DNA of 64,000 nt from positions 10,182,665 to 10,246,664 of the forward strand of contig NC_033636.1 in assembly GCF_001540865.1 (NCBI RefSeq), in the 5' to 3' direction. Position 1 is the stretch's first letter; each line of letters begins with the position of its first letter. Below, piece by piece: positions 55,454 through 64,000 of this stretch. Position numbers and translations under genes: made by a program. Origin of the DNA: Ananas comosus. Its lineage: Eukaryota; Streptophyta; Magnoliopsida; Poales; Bromeliaceae. A model generated the notes under the pieces. The model worked only from the letters and a program-made list of their open reading frames with translations. It was not told the DNA's origin and did not search any database.

Positions 55454-58400
55454 TCAAGAAGCATTCGCATCCACAGGTGTTGGCCGTGGAATGTCGACTA
55501 GCCGCTCTAGAGTTTCCAACTGATCATAAGGGGCTATCTGCAAATAGCAATAGAAGATTAAGTATCTGAATTTGTAGCTCATTTGCTGTTTGCTCAGAAT
55601 TAACGTATATAATAATAGATTGAAACTCGATCATGATGGGACTATGTACGTAGAAACAAGTCTATACTTGGATTATAGTTTTTCGGTTTCCTTCCAGCAT
55701 TTCTTGTTGATGTAAACATTTGATAGAAACAAAACCAGATAATCAAAAGGCATCCTAGCTTACTAGTATAAAATTTGGCATACAAATTTTATGTCAGCTA
55801 TAATATCGCGCAGGTTTATATGAATAAGAAAAAAGAGCCTGAAAGAATGAAACATTGGGTTACCTGGCTAAAGCCATCAGGCCATGTTATAGAGACTGCA
55901 TAATTGCCCATTGGGCGAATTTCTTCGGGCTCAATGTCCTCCGGAATATCGCCATATTGTATTTTCTGCTCTCCTGTCCATTCATCCTGCATTAAGATGT
56001 TATCAGTGGTTTAATACTTTTTTCGAGATTTAATAGCTCAGCTACATACAGGTCAGGGAATCATGTGTTCTTGGCTCTAAATAAGTAATTTTGTTCTTTG
56101 GTTGGTTGATAAGCTCTTTTAACCCTTGACTAGGTAGTAAAAAATTTTGCCGCTTAAAAAATCAGAGAAACGAGAGATATCCATGACGAATGTGCTTTAC
56201 ACACCACACTCTGGGCCGAACGGTCATTTCGTCGAACTGTTGCAGGATGTAGCAAAAATTCTTCATCTGCATCTGGTAGTTTCACTTTGATTGCCTTGAT
56301 TGATTTGTCGTAGGATACTGCTGTGGAAACTGAAAAAAAGGAAAATATCTGTCAATGCGGATCACATCAAATATGCAACCTTTTGTAAGATAATTTGCTT
56401 AGCACAACTATCTAGCAGAGTTAGAAAGCTTAATTTTTAAGTGGAAAATAAATATAATTCCATGGATATTTTCTGACACTGCCCACTGTACTAGCATAGG
56501 CAAAACTATAGTAAGTAGTGCATAAGATTTCTCAATGAATGCAGCTTCTTCGGGGATGAGAGTTACCTTGCTGACGAATTTTTGCGCACTGTTGGACAAC
56601 ACATACTCCGAGATTTTGAAATGTCTTGGCCACTTCACCTTGAGGATCAGCTACAACTTCGGGGGTTCCGCTATCTCCAGAAGCCGAGAGCTGTCAAAAT
56701 TAATCTTACCCCTTAAAATTTGCAGAACCCTAAGTCAGAACTCCACAGCTATCCTAAATAATGTATCCAAAATTATCACTTAGTTTTAAATATTCTGTTC
56801 GTAAATTTACAATATACATATATTCCCCTAAAACTAGTGATATGTACAAGACAGAAAAGCGTGTTCTGAAACTAGGTGTATAACATACAGTCGGCCTAAT
56901 AGGGAGATCAAACAGGTGTGGTATACCAAACTGCTGCACCACCTGAGAAAAGGGGGGGGAAAAAAAGAGTCAACAGTATAGAAAATACTGAAATCTTAAT
57001 TGAAAGACGAAGAACGCTGTGATAGCTGCCGCTATTGAAACATGCCTGGCTTCCAGAACCTTCACCGAAGGGGTAGTAGCGATTCCCGTCAGCATCAAAG
57101 TAGCACATGTTTTCAACTACTGCAATACAAGGGACCTTCAAAGCAAACAGTTTATCATTGAATACAATGGAAACAGAAAACTCAATGATATCTAGCATTT
57201 GTATATGAATATCCTTGCAGTTTTTACATATATATCCGAGAAAAATCTACTTTGTACACTTAACCCTGTAAATTCAGAGTTTTCAAGATTCTCCTGGAAC
57301 GTATCAAACTTTTATTATGAATTGCAAGAACCGATATACACACTAGAAGGCAAACCTTGAGTTTTGAGAACATACGAACACCTTTCGCAACATCAATGAA
57401 AGCTAATTTCTGTGGTGTGGTAACAATCACAGCAGCTGTTAATGGAGCTACCTGAAATGAAAGTAATGTTGAATTTTTGAGTCAGACTTTTAGGATTACA
57501 AAATTTCTCAAGATTACAGAGGAGTCAACCTGGCATAAAGTTAGCTGTATATCACCAGTTCCAGGGGGCATATCCACAACAAGGTAGTCAAGCTCTCCCC
57601 TGCATGTGGTGCGAGAGTTAGGACAGCAAGCCCTTTCTCATATTTTGCCAAGATTGGTGAAACATGATTAATCTAGAGCAAAGTCTTAAAATTGATGAAC
57701 ATGACAAAATCTGCCAAAGCATGTACATACTCATCCATAGATTTTATTAGGTATTATGCACATATACCATGTTAACATGCAAAATTGTATAAATAGCCCA
57801 ACTAAATTGCGTTATTTGTGTGCATGCCCCTGCTGAAGGAATCTGTGCAAAAGCAGTTTGCACATACTGCTAACAGGGGCATGAATGTAAATACATATAT
57901 TGTCGAGGGGCATGTACATGAATATGTTGTGGGGGTATTTATGTACTGCCATAGGTTAGAACTGGAATATATGGGGAAAAAAAATCCATCTCGATATAGA
58001 ATTGCATAATCCAACGATATGTGAGAGTCCTATATAACGACGATGACCAAATAAAGAGCCTGAAGTAACAATACTTACAGATGAACGTGAAAACTGGTTT
58101 GGCTCAAATTTAGATGCACAATAATGAAGAACATACTGATTAGTACTCAATAGTTTTTACACCATGAAAATTCACTCAGACGTTAAAATGTAGCATTACC
58201 ACTCGGCAGTCGTGAGTAGCTGATTGATCACCCCTGATACCATTGGGCCCCTCATTATTGCCCTCCCTTGTCCAGCAAATCCAAAAGACACCAACTTGAC
58301 TCCCAAGTACTCGGTCGGAAGTATAGTTCTTGTTTCTGGGTTCTAAAGAAGAAGCTGTTTATGATCATTAGTACAAAAACCCAACTCCATGAAACAGTTG

Positions 58401-60605
58401 AACATTCAACTTAAGAGAGATACCATCTCTAGTAACCGGTTTTCAGGAGAAACCATTGTCGGCAAGCTTGGACCATAGACATCGGCATCGAAAATTCCAA
58501 CTCTAGCTCCCATACCAGCTAATGTGTAAGCAAGGTTTACAGCCACAGTAGACTTCCCAACACCTCCCTGCATATTTTTCATTTACCTCCAATGTAAATG
58601 AAATGTTGTAATGTGGCTATGTAAATTACTAGATGAAAACAAAAACTCAATGAAAGACATTGATTCTCGAGAGTGCATTTAGAATTTAAATTATGTCTCT
58701 ATCCAAAAATTGGATTTACAATTTTGAAGCGTTTTCTGAGCTATTGAGAAAGTATCATGGAGATAAAGGAATCTCGCCTTGCAGCTTGAAACTGCTACAA
58801 TGTTTGAAATCTTCTGTAATCCCTTCGGAAGCTCCCCAGCAAATATAGGCTTTGCAGGTTGTGCAGACATTGTCACATTTACTTTTTTGACCCAATGAAG
58901 AGCTGTCACAACCTCATTTGCTTTCTCTTCAAACTGGCAAAAAATAATAGACCCCAGATAGTCCTATATATGAGATATAATAGGGCTAAAACTCTTAACC
59001 CGGCTTAAGCATTTTGGGTGGTGGCAAGTCCCAAGAGGTTAAGAGAATTAAGCGTGCTGGGATGGAAGTAGTCCTAGGATGGGTGACCCCCTGGGAAGTT
59101 GGGGCGTCACAGATGGTATCAGAGCCAATTACCAGCCGGAAGTGTGGGATGAGTCTCGGCTGAGCCAGGGTCTGGATGACGGGCTAGCCAGACGAGTCTC
59201 ACATCGCCTGGTACTTGTGAGTTTGAGCCTGACGAGGACGTCAGGGCTTAAAGGAGGGGAGATTGTGAGAACCCAGATAGTCCTATATATGAGATATAAT
59301 AGGGCTAAAACTCTTAACCCGGCTTAAGCATTTTGGATGGTGGCAAGGCCCAAGACGTTAAGAGAGTTAAGCGTGCTAGGACGGGAGTAGTCCTAGGATG
59401 GGTGACCCCCTGGGAAGTTGGGGCATCACATAAAAAATGATTGAAAATAATAACTGTAACAATAAACATTTTTCCGTGCTTTATCAATGAGTGTAAATAG
59501 CTAAAGCTAATTTGCAAAATTTGACAACTGTTGGAGATTCCCTATAGCCAAATTTAAAGAGAGTAGTGAAAAGTTTTGATGGTATAATGACATGGCAATT
59601 CGGTAATGACAACATGATACCTTCAAAAGTACTCCAAAATGGAAAATAGCCCAAACATCAAAGATTACTGACACTGAATTCCTGATAATGAGTGTCTATA
59701 TCACTAACACAAAATGAATCCATGGATTGTTGAATAATGGTCCATTAGATGAGTTATTTCTTTGTTAAATAGCAACATAAACGTTTTCTCTTACCATGTC
59801 CTTTATAGGGCATGCAGGTGTTGTGAGCTCCAACCGGAAAGAGACCTGAATGATGGAAGTGTGAAATCATGTATAATCCTCAACATGTAAAAGTAGGTTA
59901 TATACTTATATAATGTCTTTTTTAGCTCAAATTACCTCTTCCAGAGCTTCATCGACCTCCAAATCCTTTACGAAACCGCATGAAACAATGTCGGTTCCAA
60001 AATCAGGATCGATGATTTGAGACAAAGCAGTCAAGACATCTTTCTTCGCCATGTCTTTCGACATTATCGAGGTACCGACTGGAGGAGAGAAACAGTAAGT
60101 GTATAACAAAAACAAAGCGAGTATCTAATTCAGATGTTATCAGCAAAGAAATTAGTGGCATGATCAGTATGGATTGTATTTCTACAAAATTGCAAATATT
60201 TCAATTAAAAAACAAAAAGAGAGAAACTTCTCGGCATTATCAAAGCAGAAGAAATTTAGAAAAACCTTATAGATCATCATGAACTCATAATTTTGAACAA
60301 ATTAGTCATCAATTAACTGAAGACGTAATCACCTCCAACTGGAGCAACTCTCGCAACGATTAGAGGTAGAAACCGGCGGTGGATCCGGAAATCGGTGAAG
60401 TGAGAACGGAGGGGAGGGAGAAATGGGATCTTTGAGGCAACAGCACACGCTGCAACTCGATCCGATCAAAGGAAAAAGGGGGTGAGTGTGAGATGATGGT
60501 GGAGATACAGGGGAAAGGAGGGGAAGAGGGAGAGAGATTACCGCCATGGGAGGGGATCGTTGATGTGGGGAGAGGGGAACATGACGGAGCTTGGAGGAGA
60601 TTCAT
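55454..60605 (-). CDS. HCF101: HCF101: plastid Fe-S cluster scaffold/carrier, Mrp/NBP35-type P-loop protein
   Basis: In plastids HCF101 assembles and delivers 4Fe-4S clusters, notably for photosystem I. Fifteen exons join in phase to 529 residues: 60605-60542, 60455-60333, 60078-59936, 59845-59795, 58933-58778, 58567-58424, 58342-58200, 57599-57530, 57451-57356, 57135-57046, 56942-56889, 56690-56567, 56329-56205, 55986-55864 and 55537-55454. After a transit peptide come the MIP18/DUF59 domain ([32 protein letters not shown]), the P-loop SSCKGGVGKST split between exons 5 and 6, [36 protein letters not shown] and [20 protein letters not shown], then the C-terminal DUF971 domain ([20 protein letters not shown]). 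Introns 5 and 10 begin with GC instead of GT. Intron 4 holds a Cassandra element near its acceptor. Exon 2's acceptor is the least certain border. Confidence 0.95.
58945..59430 (+). mobile_element. Cassandra-type TRIM retrotransposon with 5S rRNA-like LTRs
   Basis: Two direct repeats of about 167 bp (58945-59111 and 59264-59430) flank a 152 bp interior. The left repeat is followed at once by the primer site TGGTATCAGAGCC (tRNA-Met), and a polypurine tract AAAGGAGGGGAGA precedes the right one. Each LTR contains a 5S rRNA-like segment: TTAAGCGTGCT, GTAGTCCTAGGATGGGTGAC, then CCCTGGGAAGTTG (about 59048-59100 and 59367-59420), the hallmark of Cassandra. It encodes no protein. The LTRs differ by several substitutions, so it is not recent. 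A-rich sequence on both sides could be the 5-bp duplication. Confidence 0.92.
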
Positions 60606-60612
60606 GGCGGAG

Positions 60613-60646
<34 letters not shown>
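60613..60646. repeat. (GA)n microsatellite in the HCF101 leader
   Basis: A GA run (CT on the gene strand) lies about 10-40 bp upstream of the HCF101 ATG, so it is probably in the 5' UTR. CT tracts are common in plant leaders. Confidence 0.8.
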
Positions 60647-60649
<3 letters not shown>

Positions 60650-60884
60650 GAGACGGAGGGTTTGGGGCCTCAAGCTCTTAAGTAGCCATTATCCGCTCCC
60701 AGGATAAGTTGGCCGTTACCTTTTTTTTAAAAAAAAAATAAAAGAATTATTTGAGAGGGAAGAAGTAAGTTATTCATTGCATTTAATTTTTGCAAAAATA
60801 AATTCCAAGTTAAAATTTCAAATACTTATTATAAAAAAAAAAAATAGTCGACTGTGTTAGGTACCGTCAGTATTATTACTTATT

Positions 60885-61546
60885 GGCCAATTTGCATAAA
60901 AAATCCACTTATTTTGGGCTTTTGCAAAATCGGGCCACCTTTTTTATTTTTGCAGATTCGGTCTGCTTTTTCAGCAAACTGACCAAAATACCCTTATTAC
61001 TTTTTCTCTTTCCTCTTTCTCTCTCTTCTTCGTTTCTCTCGTTCTTTTTTTTTTCTCGCCGGTAGAGCGGAGGCGGAGCGGAGGCAGAAACGGTCCGTCT
61101 CGCCTCTCACCCTCATGCTCTCGCCCTCGCCCTCGCCCTCGCCCTTGCCCTCGTCCATGCACCCCCACCTTTCTCGCCTCCGACCCCGTTAAGGCCGCGC
61201 CGCGACTTTTTTTTTTTGCTTTNAAAAAAAAAAAAAAAAAAGTCGCGGCGCGGCTTTAGCGGGGTTGGAGGCGAGGAAGGTGGGGGGTGCGTGGACGAGG
61301 GCAAGGGCGAGGGCGAGGGCTAGAGAATGAGGGTGAGAGGCGAGACGGACCGTTTCCGCCTCCGCTCTGCCGGCGAGAAAAAAAAAGAACGAGAGAAACG
61401 AAGAGGAGAGAGAAAGAGGAAAGAGAAAAAGTAAAAAGGGTATTTTGGTCAGTTTGCTGAAAAAGTGGACCGAATCTGCAAAAACGAAAAAGGTGGCCCG
61501 GTTTTGCAAAAGCCCAAAATAAGTGGATTTTTTATGCAAATTGGCC
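60885..61546. mobile_element. Palindromic Mutator-like mini-element with 9-bp target duplication
   Basis: The two halves are near-perfect inverted copies of about 330 bp. Both outer ends read GGCCAATTTGCATAAAAAAT inward, followed by TCCACTTATTTTGGGCTTTT. TTACTTATT flanks it exactly at 60876-60884 and 61547-61555. The inner part is GC-rich with GAGGGC repeats and reaches a centre of T-run, N (61223) and A-run next to GTCGCGGCGCGGC. It lies about 280 bp upstream of the HCF101 start. No gene is encoded. Confidence 0.9.
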
Positions 61547-61740
61547 TTACTTATTTGTAAAAGTATGTTATCGGTAAATAGCTTTATGAGAGTTTTTTTT
61601 TTTCTTTTTTATGGACAGTGTTGGTGTAAATTTGTCTTGTTTTAGCTCCAGAGATATTTTAGTGTGTAAGTAATTGCACTTTATTAATTAGTTCCTTATG
61701 TGAAGAAAGGCCAACAAAATAAATCTTATATTTTATAAAA

Positions 61741-61917
61741 TACCTATTTTGTTTTTTTTTTTTTGAAAGATAGATAGCATGCTACCCGCTTCATTTAGTT
61801 TATTTAGAAATAAACTTAGCTAAAAAGATGAATCAACTAGGATTCGAACTTAGGTCTTAGGTATCAACCACCAGGTCCTTTGCCACTTGCTCTAAGGACT
61901 GTCAATTACCTATTTTG
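61741..61917 (-). mobile_element. tRNA-derived SINE, full length, 11-bp target duplication
   Basis: TACCTATTTTG flanks the element at 61741-61751 and 61907-61917. On the minus strand it shows a box A (CCTTAGAGCAAGTGGCAAAG), GGTGGTTGATACCTAAGACC, a box B (AAGTTCGAATCC), AGCTAAGTTTATTTCTAAAT, AAGCGGGTAGCATGCTATCT and poly(A). This is among the best preserved family members here. Confidence 0.88.
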
Positions 61918-63092
61918 CTTCTTGACTTGTGAAATAATTCGTTTATTTGAGCTAGTTTGTGAAATGATTTATTTGATTTCCTTCATATTGATTTAAAAAA
62001 ATTAAATACAGATAAATTTTTAAGGGGAAGAGATTAAAATATTATATATAATATTCCAGCCTAGTTCTATATATATATATATATTCTCAAATTTGAGTTC
62101 TTATTTTGCAAAAATAAACTAATTTTCACTTTTCTTTAAGAGAGAATCAGCTTAGAGTAAATAAGTTATTCCACAAGTTTGATCATATATGCGCGTATTT
62201 GTAGAATCCATCGAGAGCCAAACCAGTAAGTTCCGAACGTATTAAAGAGGTTTTTTGTACGCCACAAATGCATTTAGGAGAAAAAAAAAAAAACACTGTT
62301 TCAACTATTTTTTTTTTTTTACAATTATGGTTGTGACAGTTTAATAGTGACTTATTCGAATATTTTAGCTATTCAAATAAATCGTGCCACATCAGCAGAG
62401 AGGCTCATCTTCAGGTGCACAGAGGCTCATCTTGCTGTTATACATCAAGAAGTACAAAGAAAAAGATAACGACATAAAAGGTACTACTCTTCCAAAACAT
62501 AAAACTTAGGAATCCTAGGCTAGGTCAGATACAATCGAAATACTCATTTATTGAGTTCTACATCCAATAAATGTTGTTGACAAAATAAGATTAATATAAA
62601 AGCGATCTACTAGTAATAATGTAATTTATTATGCAATCACTAGTTTCTCAGTATGACAGAGCATTCGTTCATATGGGCGAACTCGCTTGCGGGCGCAGGC
62701 GAGCGTGCTGATGTGTGATTTATCGAGAGCGAGAGAAAAAAAGGCCCAATAGATAAGGTCAAACTGCATCCATTTCCTCTTAGCTGAAGCTGCTTGTAAG
62801 TTTCAATCATATAAACCATACATACTGAAGAAGGTCCACTACACTGAGAACACGTGAAGTTCTACAAAGCAAGATTAACTCAGAGCAAACCACCAGAAAC
62901 AAAGCTACTAAATAAAACACATATCCAAACTGTTCTCAAGCTTTTTCATCACTCAAAAGAAGCTCGCAACCAATTTCTCACAAGCTCCACCACAATATCT
63001 GTGAAAATTCAGAAACCGGCCAATCAAAATAGTTATTCAAAACCAAGATTATTACATTTTATAGCTTGATAGAGTTCAATACTCACCACTTG
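61918..63092. other. AT-rich intergenic sequence
   Basis: A short TA run at about 62070-62084 and A/T homopolymers (62281-62294, 62311-62321) are present. No coding exon or repeat family was recognised. Confidence 0.35.
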
Positions 63093-63547
63093 TCAAACAA
63101 GAAAATACCACCATCCCTGCAGCAACACAATTACAGCAGGAACTGCATTTGTATACCTGGAAGTTCAAAGATTAAAATACAAGAAAGTCAAATGAAATCA
63201 ATGAGACTTACAGGGGGGGAGAGGATGTAGCAAATGTGAGAAGGGGAAAAAAAAAATGTAACAGATGCGAGCTCAAAAGGCATAAAAAAAAAAATTCACT
63301 AATTTATCCACCGAACACAAAGAACACAAAGCAAGGACAACAGAAACGACATCTCTAACTACCTTGAAGATACATATTCAAATAATAAATACTTATGTTG
63401 GAAGAGAAAAAAGTGTGATAAGAAAAGTTGGTAAAGGTCACAATCAAAAAATGGAAAAATAATATACCTAGCATATTTTTGAGACATTAGGCAGCCCAAA
63501 GTGCTCCAGAGCAGAAGCTGAAGATCACAAAGGGCTCGAGTAATTGC
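63093..63547 (-). other. Two possible exons downstream of the edge gene
   Basis: Two splice-flanked segments, 63547 to about 63465 and 63156-63093, join in phase to give ITRALCDLQLLLWSTLGCLM, SQKYARYTNAVPAV and IVLLQGWWYFLV before a stop. They do not join in frame to the upstream exons as modelled, so they may be 3' UTR exons, an alternative transcript end, or chance. Confidence 0.25.
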
Positions 63548-63646
63548 CTGCAGAATAATAAAAGAAAAGACTGAGGGCAATGAAACAAATGTAAAAAATC
63601 TGCAACAGCACAACATAAGGAATTAGATATACTGACCATAAGCAGC

Positions 63647-64000
63647 TTATTCAGAAACACTCATCTTATCTATGTACTTCACTGGCCAAAGTTCATTTCT
63701 GAATATCTGATAAAATATAATGACCAATATACTTTAGATGTGGTAACAATGACGAAAATCAGAAAGAACAACTATCTGCACCAAGATGAATACAAAAGCG
63801 CACAAAATGTGATCAATTATAATGACATTGAACTTGCCTACGTGGCTTATTCTGGCGCTGCCCAAGTTCCTCATTTACAAGCTCTGCAAAAAAGATAAGA
63901 AATATAATGAAGTTACCTGATATAGTTCGAAGCGAACTTTGCGACCAATTTTCTACAACCAGGATGAAAGGGGAGATCAGAGTAGTTTACCAGCTCTAGG
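63647..64000 (-). CDS. 3' end of an unrecognised gene entering from the right edge
   Basis: Four exon pieces fit in phase on the minus strand with AG/GT borders: 64000-63991, 63952-63917, 63883-63834 and 63706-63647. Together they read RAENWSQSSLRTISELVNEE, LGQRQNKPRRQIFRNELWPV and KYIDKMSVSE, then a stop. The consistent phases over three junctions support a real gene, but the third donor (AGGCAA/GTTCAA) is weak. Only about 50 residues are visible and I recognise no domain. Confidence 0.5.

Noticed and set aside
58945..59111. A 5S rRNA gene
   Set aside because: The 5S similarity covers only the internal promoter half, occurs in both direct repeats and is followed by a retroelement primer site, so it is a Cassandra LTR and not a functional 5S gene.
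59079..59327. Open frame of about 80 codons over the 59 kb repeat
   Set aside because: It lies across the Cassandra interior and LTR, which are non-coding. The frame is a by-product of the 5S-like sequence.
61113..61539. Frames over the palindromic element
   Set aside because: They run through the inverted arms and an N, and their translations repeat because of the palindrome rather than coding selection.

Overview
This is nuclear genomic DNA from a flowering plant, most likely a monocot. The genes have introns, several open in very GC-rich first exons, and the spaces between them hold plant SINEs, a Cassandra element, L1-type LINE remnants and short inverted-repeat transposons. I cannot fix the species from sequence alone. 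A pineapple-like monocot would fit but is a guess. Single Ns at 30778 and 61223 mark unresolved assembly points. I used direct translation plus splice-site and phase bookkeeping; no database search was possible.

Layout. 1-1292 (+): 3' part of a PLS/E-class pentatricopeptide (PPR) gene. 2109-4803 (-): a five-exon gene of unknown function. 6043-11619 (-): the B55-type regulatory subunit of protein phosphatase 2A, 14 exons. 11.9-15.9 kb: a transposon-rich gap with three short inverted-repeat elements, a LINE tail and a head-to-tail SINE pair. 15940-18245 (+): NDUFS7, the 20 kDa PSST subunit of mitochondrial complex I. 20581-22530 (+): subunit g of mitochondrial ATP synthase. 22.5-27.3 kb: an AT-rich gap with a SINE and a degenerate tandem repeat. 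27429-28982 (+): an intronless nepenthesin-type aspartic protease. 32671-39333 (-): the plastid FtsH-like protein FTSHI1, 15 exons, with the zinc-protease motif lost. 40363-42415 (-): an EMB1796-type mitochondrial PPR protein. 43596-45173 (-): a probably damaged cytochrome P450. 46.3-47.6 kb (-): a 5'-truncated L1-type LINE. 49328-54182 (+): an Enhancer-of-polycomb-like chromatin protein. 55454-60605 (-): HCF101, the plastid Fe-S scaffold, 15 exons with a Cassandra element in intron 4. 60885-61546: a long palindromic transposon. 63647-64000 (-): the 3' end of an unrecognised gene.

How the genes relate. This is an ordinary plant gene neighbourhood with no operon logic. Many products are nevertheless organellar: two oxidative-phosphorylation subunits sit 2.3 kb apart in the same orientation, FTSHI1 and HCF101 are plastid proteins, and EMB1796 (and perhaps the edge PPR) are organelle RNA-binding proteins. 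Several of these genes have telo-box or TGGGCC-type site II motifs upstream, which are typical of plant housekeeping and organelle-biogenesis genes.

I did not find a convincing undescribed biological system. The best leads are a Cassandra insertion that ends about 11 bases from an HCF101 splice acceptor, two non-canonical GC-AG introns in the same gene, a pair of related palindromic Mutator-like mini-elements, a SINE family whose 3' tail resembles the local LINE, and apparent frame breaks or deletions in four genes (the edge PPR, the EMB1796-type PPR, the P450 and the aspartic protease).
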